Notes under the pieces: model-generated
Database searches by the model: none
Seen by the model: the letters and a program-made list of their open reading frames with translations, nothing else
Told to the model about the DNA's origin: nothing
Position numbers and translations under genes: made by a program
Source: Eubacterium sp.
GTDB taxonomy: Bacteria > Bacillota > Clostridia > Lachnospirales > Lachnospiraceae
Length of the DNA stretch: 64,000 nucleotides
NCBI GenBank assembly: GCA_024698585.1
Contig: JAILRB010000010.1
Span: 1 to 64,000 of the forward strand
Direction: 5' to 3'
Shown here: piece by piece, positions 9,448 to 19,310 of the stretch
Layout of the letters: each line of letters opens with the position of its first letter
Position numbering within the stretch: position 1 is the stretch's first letter

Positions 9448-10971
9448 TTAATTCGCTATTTTATCAAGTCCCAATACGTTAATCAATAATACCATAGACA
9501 TTCCATAATAAGTTACCACTGCAACCAAATCGTTCATGGTCGAAATCAGCGGACCGGATGCAACTGCCGGATCCACCTTTAACTTTGTAAAGATAATCGG
9601 AACAATGGCTCCGACAAAGCTTGAAATAATCATTGCCACCCAAAGCGCACAACCAATACACCCTGCCATGGCAAAGGCTGATGAGAAAATAAATCCCTTA
9701 ATGAAATGAATATACATTCCCGTTACCACAAAGGAAATCAATCCCACAATCAACCCATTGCAGAATCCGATACGCATCTCCTTGAAAATAAATCCAACCT
9801 GTTGGGATGTAGTCAATTCTTCATCCATCAGCACACGAATGGTAACCGCTAGGGTCTGGGTTCCAACATTTCCGGACATTCCCAAAATTACCGACTGGAA
9901 AAATACAATGGTGGGAATCCCTGCAATGACCCCTTCAAAGGTTCCTGTTACTGTGGCAACAATCATTCCTAAGAACAACAATACAATCAACCATGGGGTA
10001 CGCTTTCTCAAGCTGGCAAGCAAAGGCTCTTCCAAATCTTCTTCTTCACTCAAACCAGCTAACTTTGCATAATCCTCACCCATCTCTTCATCGACAATCT
10101 CAGTCATATCCTGAGAGGTAATGACACCAAGAATATGTTTTTCATTATCCAGTACCGGTATGGAATCTTCCGAGTAATCCTTCAAATCTTCGATAACATC
10201 ATCTATGGTTTCATGGTCGTACACGAACGGATACGATGTCGTAACCAAGGCTTCTAAATCATCATATTTTCTGGCAATGATTAAATCCGTCAGATCAATG
10301 GCACCGTAAAAAGTCCCGTCATCCTTTAACACATATAATGTGGTGATATTATCATTATCTGCCGCCTGACTCACCATGCTTTTCATTGCCTGCGGAATGG
10401 TCAATCCTAACTCTAGGGTAACAAAATTCGTCGTCATCTTACTACCAATTTCATTATCACCATAGGACTGAATCAAATCAATATCTTCCCTGGCTTCTTC
10501 TTCCATCAACTGGATTAAGGCCTCACTCTTCTCGTCTTCCAGTTCTTCCAGGATATCTACCGCATCATCCGGTTCCATGTTTTCCAAAATGTCTGCGGCC
10601 AGTTCTTCATCTAATTCTTCAATAAATTCTTCCGGATCGTCTAAATATGCAAAGACCTCAGAAACGCGGTCAAGACCTAATACGGAATACAGTTTCCGTC
10701 GTTCCTGTCGATCCAAATCTTCCAAAACTGCTGCGATATCATTTTCATGATAATCATCCAGTCTCTCTTTTTTTACTTCCGGAGACTCATCGCCACGAAT
10801 AATCTGCATGATTTCTTCTTCGTAGTCATCCCTCTCCGGAACTTCAACAACGATGTTTTCTTCCACATCCTGATTACTTTCAGAAAGCTGTTCTTCCGCG
10901 GTAATCGGTTCCATCTGTTCTTCTAATTCTTTTAATTCCTTATTCACTATAACTCTCCCTTCCGCACACAC
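9448..10971 (-). CDS. mgtE: magnesium transporter MgtE
   Basis: Acidic MgtE N domain, CBS pair, C-terminal TM domain; start may be at an internal Met. Confidence 0.93.
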   Translation of the reverse strand: MCAEGRVIVNKELKELEEQMEPITAEEQLSESNQDVEENIVVEVPERDDYEEEIMQIIRGDESPEVKKERLDDYHENDIAAVLEDLDRQERRKLYSVLGLDRVSEVFAYLDDPEEFIEELDEELAADILENMEPDDAVDILEELEDEKSEALIQLMEEEAREDIDLIQSYGDNEIGSKMTTNFVTLELGLTIPQAMKSMVSQAADNDNITTLYVLKDDGTFYGAIDLTDLIIARKYDDLEALVTTSYPFVYDHETIDDVIEDLKDYSEDSIPVLDNEKHILGVITSQDMTEIVDEEMGEDYAKLAGLSEEEDLEEPLLASLRKRTPWLIVLLFLGMIVATVTGTFEGVIAGIPTIVFFQSVILGMSGNVGTQTLAVTIRVLMDEELTTSQQVGFIFKEMRIGFCNGLIVGLISFVVTGMYIHFIKGFIFSSAFAMAGCIGCALWVAMIISSFVGAIVPIIFTKLKVDPAVASGPLISTMNDLVAVVTYYGMSMVLLINVLGLDKIAN

Positions 10972-11166
10972 TTTCCATAAAAAGAAAAGGCGTGCTCATA
11001 TTACCTTTTTTCTTTGGTAATTTGGGCGCGCTTATAATGAAAACTATATCTATGAAACATGAAACGGATACATTACGCCAGTTTCATCGATATACTTTTC
11101 ATTATTATAATATCGCCCGAGACTGTCGCCACTATCCATTTCATTCACCTCTTTCTTTTATAAATT

Positions 11167-11586
11167 TTAGTCCTGCCATTTCAGGATGGAGCAGATTCCA
11201 TAAATCAGAGATACTACCAATACCGCTCCAATGGCAAAAAGATTTACCGTCAGGTCATGTCCTAATGCATAAGAATACAGACCCAATCCGGAAAATACAG
11301 AAATGATTGGACAATTAATCACAATCAATCCGTAAACCAATTCCCGCACTCTTCCATATCCATCTCGTTTTAGCAAACTAAAACTACTCAGACCATGCAA
11401 CGCAATAATCATTAAAGGGATTACAAACACTGCAAACCACTTCGACTGATATGCCGTAGGATTTCCACTCCAGTCAAAACTGGTAGCCATCTGCGCCGGC
11501 AGTTTGTTCCAAAGAATCACACCGGCAATGATTGGTAATATACATATCAAACCTGTAAAAATGATGAGCCCTTTCTTTAACTTCAA
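11167..11586 (-). CDS. DUF1648-domain membrane protein
   Basis: LPAQMATSFDWSGNPTAYQSKWFAVFVIPL motif typical of DUF1648. Confidence 0.75.
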   Translation of the reverse strand: MKLKKGLIIFTGLICILPIIAGVILWNKLPAQMATSFDWSGNPTAYQSKWFAVFVIPLMIIALHGLSSFSLLKRDGYGRVRELVYGLIVINCPIISVFSGLGLYSYALGHDLTVNLFAIGAVLVVSLIYGICSILKWQD

Positions 11587-11805
11587 CTACTCTTCCTCCA
11601 ATGGCGGAACGTCAACACATTCCTCATTCTTTACTTTTCCGGTAGCCCATGCACTTCCAACATCACATCTTCCGTGATGGTGGACAGAAAGCATTTCTCC
11701 CGCTTCAACATCTTCAGAAACACGAACGCGAACCCGTGCCTCTCCCTTTTCAATCTTGCCATCAAGCATTGCGATTAAATCTTCAATTTCTTTTTCTGAA
11801 GCCAT
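11587..11805 (-). CDS. small hypothetical protein
   Basis: MASEKEIEDLIAMLDGKIEKGEARVRVRVSEDVEAGE...; start moved to the Met with good SD (GGAGGAAGTGCT ATG). Confidence 0.65.
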   Translation of the reverse strand: MASEKEIEDLIAMLDGKIEKGEARVRVRVSEDVEAGEMLSVHHHGRCDVGSAWATGKVKNEECVDVPPLEEE

Positions 11806-11909
11806 AGCACTTCCTCCTGTACACTGTGCTCCTTCCAAGGGAAGGAATTGTCCATCATTTTACTCCTTTGGTATTGTAACAAAACTTTTTAAGAATTGCC
11901 ACCCATAAC

Positions 11910-12518
11910 TTAATAAAAAAGTTTATTTTCTTCTATTAAATGATATCCCTCCTGATCCAGGCGGACAACAATCACACCACAATTGGACTGTAATCCTCCG
12001 GACCAAAATTGTTCTATACCGTGTTGCAACACATGACACATAATGGACTTATTCATTGCCCCATGTCCCACAATCATAATTCGCTCCAGTTGTTCCTTTT
12101 GCGGTTCAATGACTTCCTCCATAAACTGCTTTGTTCTTTCACAAAGTTCCTCCAGTTCTTCCCCGTCTCCACTGGCACGATATTTCTCCGGTTCCGAAAA
12201 AAAGAAACGAAAGAATTGACTTTCGTCCTTTTGTAACTCCATTCCATTCTGTCCTTCATAATCGCCGAAGTCAATCTCCTGCAAACGTTTATCGGTAATC
12301 AATGGAATCTCTCTGCCTTCCCCGATAATCTGTGCTGTTTCCAATGCTCGTTTTAGCGGAGAACTGTAAATTTTGTCAAAATGAATTTCCCGTAATCCTT
12401 CTGCTGTTTTTCTTGCCAGCATTCTTCCTGCTTCATTCAGTTCCTTATCCACACTTCCCTGAAGCTTCTTTTTTTCATTCCACGGCGTGGTGCCGTGACG
12501 TATAATATATATTTCCAT
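11910..12518 (-). CDS. histidine phosphatase family protein
   Basis: N-terminal IYIIRHGTTPWN. Confidence 0.92.
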   Translation of the reverse strand: MEIYIIRHGTTPWNEKKKLQGSVDKELNEAGRMLARKTAEGLREIHFDKIYSSPLKRALETAQIIGEGREIPLITDKRLQEIDFGDYEGQNGMELQKDESQFFRFFFSEPEKYRASGDGEELEELCERTKQFMEEVIEPQKEQLERIMIVGHGAMNKSIMCHVLQHGIEQFWSGGLQSNCGVIVVRLDQEGYHLIEENKLFY

Positions 12519-12527
12519 AATAATTTC

Positions 12528-13298
12528 CTAATAAAAGTTTTTATAAAATGCCTTTCTTCGATCCTGCTTCATCGGAAACTTTTCCCGATACACCTGAACA
12601 TCATTGTCCAAATCCATAATATGCATTCCGGCATCTTCCTTCAGATCCAGAACCACGGTTCCATCCGGTGCAATGACTTTTCCATGTCCGGAATAAACAG
12701 TGTCCTCCTGCGTTCCGGTACAATTGACTCCTAAGATATAGGATTGGTTTTCAATGGCCCGTGCCTGAAGCAATGCATCCCATTGTGCCACTCGTACTTT
12801 AGGCCAGTTTGCTGCAACGATGATGGCATCTGCTTCCTCAGATAATCTTTGATACAATTCCGGAAACCGCAAGTCATAACAAATGGTAATTCCGAAAGTC
12901 ATCCCCTGATACTGAAAAAAGCTGATTGCCTGTCCCTTGGTAAATACCTCATCTTCCCCTGCGAAACTAAATGGATGAATTTTAATATAATCTCCCAGAG
13001 TTTTCCCGCTGGCATCGACTACTGTATAATGGTTCTCACAGTTCTTCTGATGCTTTACCCAGCCGAAGCCGATGGCAACCTGATACTTTTCAGCAAGCTG
13101 CTTCATCACATTCACAGTCTCCATCTGTTCTTCGCCGGTTTTTAATGTATTCATAGAAAATCCGGTAAAACTCATTTCCGGGAACAGAATGAGATCCACC
13201 TTTTGGTCGGACGCTTCCTTTATGTATCCTTCCGCCGTTTTCAGGTTTTCTTCCTTGCATTCATACTGAATCTGCAACTGACACAATGCAATCTTCAT
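12528..13298 (-). CDS. carbon-nitrogen hydrolase (nitrilase superfamily)
   Basis: LILFPEMSFTGF, ITICYDLRFPELYQ. Confidence 0.92.
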   Translation of the reverse strand: MKIALCQLQIQYECKEENLKTAEGYIKEASDQKVDLILFPEMSFTGFSMNTLKTGEEQMETVNVMKQLAEKYQVAIGFGWVKHQKNCENHYTVVDASGKTLGDYIKIHPFSFAGEDEVFTKGQAISFFQYQGMTFGITICYDLRFPELYQRLSEEADAIIVAANWPKVRVAQWDALLQARAIENQSYILGVNCTGTQEDTVYSGHGKVIAPDGTVVLDLKEDAGMHIMDLDNDVQVYREKFPMKQDRRKAFYKNFY

Positions 13299-13307
13299 AA
13301 GTATCTC

Positions 13308-13853
13308 CTATTCCTTATTGCCTTTTGTAATATATGCAGCCACCTCGTCAATATCGTCGGAAAAGAGAATTTTATTCATATCGTCCTTTTCCATAAATCC
13401 TTCCTGTCCCATCAAAAGAAGCATTGCTCTCAGTGGCTCATAAAATTCCTTTGTATTATATAAAACGCATGGTTCGTTTAATTCACGAATTCGAATAAAC
13501 ATAATGATTTCTGAGATTTCATCCAGGGTTCCCGGACCACCCGGCAACGCAATAAATGCATCACTGAGTTCAATCATTTTATTTCTTCGTTCACTCATGC
13601 TATGGGTATCGATGATTTCTGTGATTCCATCATGACGCTGTTCCCTGATAAACAAAATGTCCGGAATCACCCCAATCACCTTTCCGCCTAATTCCAATAC
13701 GGTGTTTGCAACGACTCCCATCAGCCCCACATTTCCACCGCCGTAAATTAATGTATGTCCGTTTTCTGCAATCCATTTTCCGACAGTTCTCGCTGCCTCT
13801 TCGTAAACAGGATCTTTTCCTTTTGCTGCTCCGCAATATACGGCTATATTCAT
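13308..13853 (-). CDS. LOG family protein (TIGR00730)
   Basis: YGGGNVGLMG and PGGPGTLDE motifs. Confidence 0.93.
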   Translation of the reverse strand: MNIAVYCGAAKGKDPVYEEAARTVGKWIAENGHTLIYGGGNVGLMGVVANTVLELGGKVIGVIPDILFIREQRHDGITEIIDTHSMSERRNKMIELSDAFIALPGGPGTLDEISEIIMFIRIRELNEPCVLYNTKEFYEPLRAMLLLMGQEGFMEKDDMNKILFSDDIDEVAAYITKGNKE

Positions 13854-14056
13854 ATTTCATCCTCCCGATTGCTTTTTCTGTTTAATTGATTATATGTGTT
13901 TCTCTCATTTCTTATGAAAAGGAAGTAATCATTTTACTACTCTTCTATTTTACTCGAAATTTTCCCACAGTAAATATACAAAAAGAAAAAAGAGTATTTA
14001 ATCCCTCACCTCATTCCGAAGCAAACGACAAAATACTCTTTTTCCTTATATGAAAA

Positions 14057-14926
14057 TTATAAATCTTTTCCTGTTAACATTTTATAAGATTGTAAGTACT
14101 TTTCGATGGTCTTATCAACAATTTCCTGTGGAAGTGTCCAGTTATGACCTTCGTTACTCTTTAACCAATCTCTTGCAAACTGCTTATCAAAGGATGGCTG
14201 TCCGTGTCCTGCTTCGTATCCGTCTGCTGGCCAGAAACGTGAACTATCCGGTGTAAGCATTTCATCACCAATTACAATGTTTCCTTCTTCATCCAGACCA
14301 AATTCAAATTTTGTATCTGCAATGATGATTCCTTTTTCTAATGCATAATCTGCACATTTCTTATAAAGAGCGATGGTATAATCACGAAGTTTTGCAGCAT
14401 ATTCTTCACCTTTTCCAGGAAATTCTTTTTCAAGAACTTCGATACTTCTCTCATAAGATATATTTTCATCATGATCACCAATTTCAGCCTTAGTAGAAGG
14501 TGTGTAGATTGGTTCCGGAAGCTTGTCAGATTCCTGAAGACCTTCTGGTAACTTAATTCCACAAACAGTTCCGTTTTCCTGATAGCTTGCCCAACCACTA
14601 CCTGTGATATATCCACGAACGATACATTCGATTGGAAGCATCTGTAACTTTCTGCACATCATGCTGTTTCCATCAAACTTGTCCTGCTGGAAGAATTCAG
14701 GCATATCCTTAACATCTACAGAAATCATGTGATTTGGAAGAATATCTTCTGTCATGTCAAACCAGAACTTTGACATCTGAGTCAGTACTGTTCCCTTCTT
14801 TGTAACTTCATTGTTCAAAATTACATCGAAACAGCTGATTCTGTCTGTAGCTACCATGATTAGGTTATCACCATTATCATAGATTTCACGAACTTTTCCC
14901 TCTTTAATAGGCTTTAATTCTGTCAT
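14057..14926 (-). CDS. purC: phosphoribosylaminoimidazole-succinocarboxamide synthase
   Basis: KEGKVREIYDNGDNLIMVATDRISCFDVIL; ECIVRGYITGSGWASY. Confidence 0.95.
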   Translation of the reverse strand: MTELKPIKEGKVREIYDNGDNLIMVATDRISCFDVILNNEVTKKGTVLTQMSKFWFDMTEDILPNHMISVDVKDMPEFFQQDKFDGNSMMCRKLQMLPIECIVRGYITGSGWASYQENGTVCGIKLPEGLQESDKLPEPIYTPSTKAEIGDHDENISYERSIEVLEKEFPGKGEEYAAKLRDYTIALYKKCADYALEKGIIIADTKFEFGLDEEGNIVIGDEMLTPDSSRFWPADGYEAGHGQPSFDKQFARDWLKSNEGHNWTLPQEIVDKTIEKYLQSYKMLTGKDL

Positions 14927-15040
14927 TTGTTTTACCTCTCTTCTTATTCAATTATTGATTCAATAACTTCTGTGCCACCACAAGTGACAAAAAGAATTAT
15001 AACACGATTCTTTCAGAAAACAACCTTTGTTTTCGATTCT

Positions 15041-15664
15041 TTATGAAATAAAACCTTTCACAAATACTTCAATTCCGATAAAGATTAAAATGCTGCCCCC
15101 TAAAATCATTGCCTTGTTTGCCAATAGCATTCCAAACTTTTTTCCTATCTTTAAGCCAATCATACAGATTACAAAGGTAACCCCACCAATAATCAGACAA
15201 CAAATCACAACCCGTGGCACGGAAAATCCCACAATGGTAAATCCCGCAGAAAGAGCATCAATGGATGTGGCTATCCCCTGCGCAAACAACGCCATCATTC
15301 CTACGGCCTCCACCTCTTCTTCTGCTTCATTTTTAATTCCTTCCACAAGCATTTTTCCACCAATGAAACTTAACAGTATCAATGCAATCCATGGAATGAA
15401 TTTTTCCAACACCGAAAAATACTGTACGCCGGTATAAACGAGAACCCATCCAATCAGCGGCATCAGTAACTGAAATCCCGCAAAGGTTCCGGCAATCATC
15501 ACCATACGTTTTCTTCTCATCTTCGGTTCATTGAGTCCATTGCCCACAGAGACGGAAAAGGCATCCATTGCCAATCCGATTCCCAGCAAAACACTGTTCC
15601 CATAGAACATAATCAACTCATGCATTTCCTTCACCTGTCTTTCGTATGAAATCACTCTAGGCAT
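15041..15664 (-). CDS. mntP: manganese efflux pump MntP family
   Basis: GIGLAMDAFSVSVGNGL and ATSIDALSAGFT paired motifs. Confidence 0.88.
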   Translation of the reverse strand: MPRVISYERQVKEMHELIMFYGNSVLLGIGLAMDAFSVSVGNGLNEPKMRRKRMVMIAGTFAGFQLLMPLIGWVLVYTGVQYFSVLEKFIPWIALILLSFIGGKMLVEGIKNEAEEEVEAVGMMALFAQGIATSIDALSAGFTIVGFSVPRVVICCLIIGGVTFVICMIGLKIGKKFGMLLANKAMILGGSILIFIGIEVFVKGFIS

Positions 15665-15724
15665 TATAGCACAAGGTGTGATAAAATGTACAACAGTTTA
15701 GTACGAATCATTTAGGAGATTGAA

Positions 15725-17089
15725 ATGTTACCAGAGAAGTTTTTAGAACGAATGAAAGAAAACCTAGGGGATGCGTTCGACGCTTTTATGAAAAGCTATG
15801 ACAATCCATCTTATAAATCACTGCGTCTTAACACCTTAAAGGCTGACCAGATGTTTCTTGATTTCATTGCTGACTGGAATCTTGAAGCTGTTCCTTGGTG
15901 TAAGGAAGGCTACTATTACGAAGAATCCCTGCAACCGGGAAAACATCCCTATCACGAAGCCGGAATCTATTACATTCAGGAAGCCAGCGCCATGCTTCCG
16001 GCAGTACTTTTAGATGCGAAGCCGGGAGAAACGGTTTTGGATTTATGCGCTGCTCCCGGAGGAAAGACTACAGAGATTGCTTCCTCCATGCAGGGGCAGG
16101 GCATTTTAATCTGTAACGAGATTATTCCAAGCCGTGCCAAGATTCTTTCTGAAAATGTGGAACGTATGGGCATCCAGAACGCCATTGTAACCAATGCGGA
16201 TTCTGAAACACTTGCCAATAAATTCCCAGAATATTTCGACCGCATCATGGTGGATGCTCCTTGTTCCGGCGAAGGAATGTTTCGAAAGAATTCTGACGCC
16301 TGTGACGAATGGAGTCCGGAAAATGTTCAGCTTTGTGCAGACCGTCAGTTAGAAATCTTAGAAAACGCCGCAAAGATGTTAAAATCCGGTGGACGAATCG
16401 TTTACTCCACCTGCACGTTTGCTCCAGCAGAAAACGAAGGAACCGTTTGTGCCTTTCTAAATGCACATCCGGAATTTTCTTTGGTTCCTCCAAACATCTC
16501 TCTCGATGTCTTTGACGGTGGTCATCCGGAATGGGTTTCTTCCAACGACCATGAAGTCACTGAGCACTGTATTCGCCTCTGGCCTCATCGCCTGAAAGGA
16601 GAAGGTCATTTTGTCGCAGTTTTTGAAAAGCATTCCGAGTCTGCGGATGTACGTAAAGTGAAACCTGAAAAAGGAATCAATCCGAAAGAGTTAAAAGATT
16701 ATCTATCTTTTGAAAAGAATTATTTAAATAGAAAGTTTCAGGGAACCTTTGTGAAATTCGGTGATCAGTTATACCTACTTCCGGAAAACGCTCCTATGCT
16801 TAAAGGCATCAAGGTTCTTCGACCGGGACTTCATTTAGGAACCTTCCTAAAGAACCGCTTTGAACCATCCCATGCCCTGGCACTTTCCCTGAATCGGGAA
16901 GCTGTCCGTTTTTCCACAGACATTGATTTGGAAACCGCAAAGCAGTATCTGAATGGTCAGACCTTTTCCACTGAGGGTGAAAAAGGCTGGCATCTCATTA
17001 CCGTAAACGGTTACTCTCTGGGCTGGGGAAAACTTGCCGGCGGCATTATGAAGAATCATTATCCGAAGGGATTACGGAAAAATTATTAG
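15725..17089 (+). CDS. RsmF-type RsmB/NOP family class I SAM-dependent RNA methyltransferase
   Basis: DLCAAPGGKTTEIAS, VDAPCSGEGMFRKN, STCTFAPAENEG. Confidence 0.92.
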   Translation: MLPEKFLERMKENLGDAFDAFMKSYDNPSYKSLRLNTLKADQMFLDFIADWNLEAVPWCKEGYYYEESLQPGKHPYHEAGIYYIQEASAMLPAVLLDAKPGETVLDLCAAPGGKTTEIASSMQGQGILICNEIIPSRAKILSENVERMGIQNAIVTNADSETLANKFPEYFDRIMVDAPCSGEGMFRKNSDACDEWSPENVQLCADRQLEILENAAKMLKSGGRIVYSTCTFAPAENEGTVCAFLNAHPEFSLVPPNISLDVFDGGHPEWVSSNDHEVTEHCIRLWPHRLKGEGHFVAVFEKHSESADVRKVKPEKGINPKELKDYLSFEKNYLNRKFQGTFVKFGDQLYLLPENAPMLKGIKVLRPGLHLGTFLKNRFEPSHALALSLNREAVRFSTDIDLETAKQYLNGQTFSTEGEKGWHLITVNGYSLGWGKLAGGIMKNHYPKGLRKNY

Positions 17090-17114
17090 GAGGGCTTTTG
17101 GTCCTCCTAAACTT

Positions 17115-17533
17115 TACCCTGTGTTTGACACTTTTAGACTTCATAGGGTACGGTATCATTTTACATATTCTAGGAACCTACCCTGCATTCCACATTTTTT
17201 TATTTTATATGGTATATTCAAACTTCTCTTTTTGTATATAAGAGCCCTATATTTTGATTTTTTTCATTTTATAGGGTACATCAAAAATTCCCTTTTTTCT
17301 TTTTTGTACCCTATACCCACCACTTTTTCAATTCATATGGTACACCACTACTTATCGCTTTCTCAAAACGTACCTTACCTCCACCACTTTTCAATTTCAT
17401 ATGGTACACCGTCACTTTTCACATCCCTAAAACGTACCCTATATCCACCACTTTTCGATTTCATAAGGTATGCCCCTACTTTTCGACCGCAAAAGGTGTA
17501 CCCTAAACATAAAAAATTTTAATCTATAAGGTA
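17115..17533. repeat. seven-unit array of alternating TACCCT / AGGGTA inverted arms, exact 64-bp period
   Basis: TACCCT-type starts 17115, 17179, 17243 (AGCCCT), 17307, 17371 (TACCTT), 17435, 17499; AGGGTA-type starts 17145, 17209, 17273, 17337, 17401, 17465, 17528. Intervals all 64 except the last (63). Confidence 0.9.
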
Positions 17534-17589
17534 ACTCCTTAGCAAAATGTAATCATCCCCCTCTCCCCGACTTATATTCCACAAAAAAA

Positions 17590-17607
17590 GTTGCGCCTAA
17601 GCGCAAC
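17590..17607. terminator. bidirectional terminator
   Basis: AAAAAAAGTTGCGC ctaa GCGCAACTTTTTT. Confidence 0.75.
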
Positions 17608-17611
17608 TTTT

Positions 17612-18103
17612 TTAATGCTGTACACGATTCATATAGAAATCCCACTCCACTATCACTTTTTCCGCTTTCACTTTCAGTGTATAGGAATCGGAAGCGGTAT
17701 TAAAATCACTTTCATCCACAAATTCCAGAGCCAGGATGTATTCATTCTCCTCATCTTTTACTTCATAAAGGTAAGCCCCTTCAATTTTTTTCAGTAATGC
17801 TGAAACTTCATCTTCCGATAAAACGGTATCCGGGATTTCCTTAATTAATACATCATCTGCATTATAGTATTTAAATCCATCTTTCACACCGGAAGTAATG
17901 GTTCCGCCAATGAAGCGGATTTCCGTTGTTCCTGCATAGCTTTCGGTGAAGTTTGTGTTTTGTGAATTTTCCGGTCGCACAATCAAAGCTTCTACCTGAA
18001 AGCGTATTCCTTCCAGACTAACTTCTGCCTCAACCACCTGACAATCCTGAAATGAAAAATGATTGATTTCATCTACTGCTTTAAATTTCATCGTTTCCTC
18101 CAA
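17612..18103 (-). CDS. hypothetical protein
   Basis: 163 aa complete ORF followed by a terminator. Confidence 0.65.
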   Translation of the reverse strand: MEETMKFKAVDEINHFSFQDCQVVEAEVSLEGIRFQVEALIVRPENSQNTNFTESYAGTTEIRFIGGTITSGVKDGFKYYNADDVLIKEIPDTVLSEDEVSALLKKIEGAYLYEVKDEENEYILALEFVDESDFNTASDSYTLKVKAEKVIVEWDFYMNRVQH

Positions 18104-18151
18104 TCAACAGCAAAGCCGCACTGTAAATTGCGACTTTGTATGTTTTAACTT

Positions 18152-18337
18152 TTATTTTGTAATAACCGGTTTTCCTTCTGCATCAAGTAATGGTGTCAGT
18201 CCACCTGCTGATCCACTGGCCAACCATAAGTAATTTACTCCTGTTTCTTTATCTACCAGGACTAAGCGCAGTCCTGAAAATTTCATGCTAGATCCTTCCT
18301 TTAATACTACCTCAAATCTTTCCTGATTCTTTGCCAT
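18152..18337 (-). CDS. small DUF6440-like protein
   Basis: 61 aa ...LVDKETGVNYLWLASGSAGGLTPLLDAEGKPVITK; good SD. Confidence 0.65.
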   Translation of the reverse strand: MAKNQERFEVVLKEGSSMKFSGLRLVLVDKETGVNYLWLASGSAGGLTPLLDAEGKPVITK

Positions 18338-18366
18338 AATTCATGTCCTCCTATTATTGTTATATT

Positions 18367-18561
18367 TTATTCTTCCCAGAACAATTCATCCAGGGTCTTA
18401 TCTAATGTTTTACATATTGCAATGCACAAGTTAATGGTTGGATTATAATCCCCTTTTTCAATAGAGCTGATGGTCTGCCGAGAGACTCCGACCAAATCAG
18501 CCAATTCCTGCTGGGATAAATCCCTGCCAGCTCTTGCTGCCTTTAATCTTAAATTTTTCAT
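18367..18561 (-). CDS. XRE/Cro-type helix-turn-helix regulator
   Basis: AARAGRDLSQQELADLVGVSRQTISSIEKGDYNPTINL. Confidence 0.93.
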   Translation of the reverse strand: MKNLRLKAARAGRDLSQQELADLVGVSRQTISSIEKGDYNPTINLCIAICKTLDKTLDELFWEE

Positions 18562-18562
18562 A

Positions 18563-19081
18563 TTAATCCACCTCTCTTTTATCCATGCATTTCTTTATAA
18601 GAATCATAAATACAATGAGAAGCATTAATACACCGCAAGTCAAATTTACCGACATAAGACCTACTTTTCCATCCTCTAAGACATTTCCCTTCGCATACTG
18701 TGTAATTCCACCTGCCAGATTAATGAGAGCAATAATGATAAAAGAAATTATGACTCTCCCTGGTTTTTCGTTCAATCCTAAATATGCTTCGTGAAAAATA
18801 CTGTATCCAGCATACACTAAAATTCCAAGAGCTACAATGACAAATACAAATGCTTCCGGTTTAAAAAAGCGATTAATCTGCTCTGAGAAAATCGTATAAA
18901 CTGCATTTCCTATCATTACCGTGAAAAAACTATACTTATAGGCGATTCCGCGGATTGCATTTTGCCGTTCATCATATTTCGCTTTCATTCCTGAATCTTT
19001 ATGCACGAACTTCAATAAAGCAAAAACCAATGCCAAACCAAAAAGCACACCAACTGCAACTCCATAATAATATCCACTCAT
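18563..19081 (-). CDS. membrane protein co-encoded with HTH regulator
   Basis: 172 aa multi-TM, DERQNAIRGIAYKYSFFTVMIG; adjacent to the HTH gene. Confidence 0.75.
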   Translation of the reverse strand: MSGYYYGVAVGVLFGLALVFALLKFVHKDSGMKAKYDERQNAIRGIAYKYSFFTVMIGNAVYTIFSEQINRFFKPEAFVFVIVALGILVYAGYSIFHEAYLGLNEKPGRVIISFIIIALINLAGGITQYAKGNVLEDGKVGLMSVNLTCGVLMLLIVFMILIKKCMDKREVD

Positions 19082-19121
19082 ATCGACACCTCCTTAAAAT
19101 CGTTTTGCTTTCTTTAATCAT

Positions 19122-19163
19122 AATATACTCTTATTTTTACATCTTGTCAACTATATTTTACAT
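19122..19163 (-). promoter_or_regulatory. sigmaA-like promoter with two direct repeats ATGTAAAA flanking the -35
   Basis: Minus strand: ATGTAAAA-TATAG-TTGACA-AGATGTAAAAATAAGAG-TATATT; 17-bp spacer, ATGTAAAA copies 21 bp apart. Confidence 0.6.
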
Positions 19164-19310
19164 TTTTCTTTTCAGAAATGATTTTTGCTATTTTCCTTTT
19201 CTTTCTTTCTTTTGTAAATTACTGGATTCACCGGGATATGAATTGACTATTCAAAAAAAATTTTAAAAAAAATGGAACGTTGTTTCACCTCGAAACAACG
19301 CTCCTCTTTT

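Noticed and set aside
10972-11166. Possible Mg riboswitch (M-box) upstream of mgtE
   Set aside because: Checked the minus strand for M-box-like conserved segments and long pairing; nothing convincing was seen.
15665-15724. Possible yybP-ykoY Mn riboswitch upstream of mntP
   Set aside because: Only ~60 bp before the divergent gene; too short and no matching motif.
17121-17522. 133-aa plus-strand ORF overlapping the 64-bp array
   Set aside because: The 64-bp period is not a multiple of three, units do not repeat in one frame, composition is low-complexity (F/Y/H-rich), and there is no SD. It is a by-product of the array.
17115-17533. Possible CRISPR array (~36-bp repeat, ~28-bp spacer in units 4-6)
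   Set aside because: Repeats differ strongly between units, 'spacers' share similarity, no leader or cas genes in the window; only arm spacing is strict.
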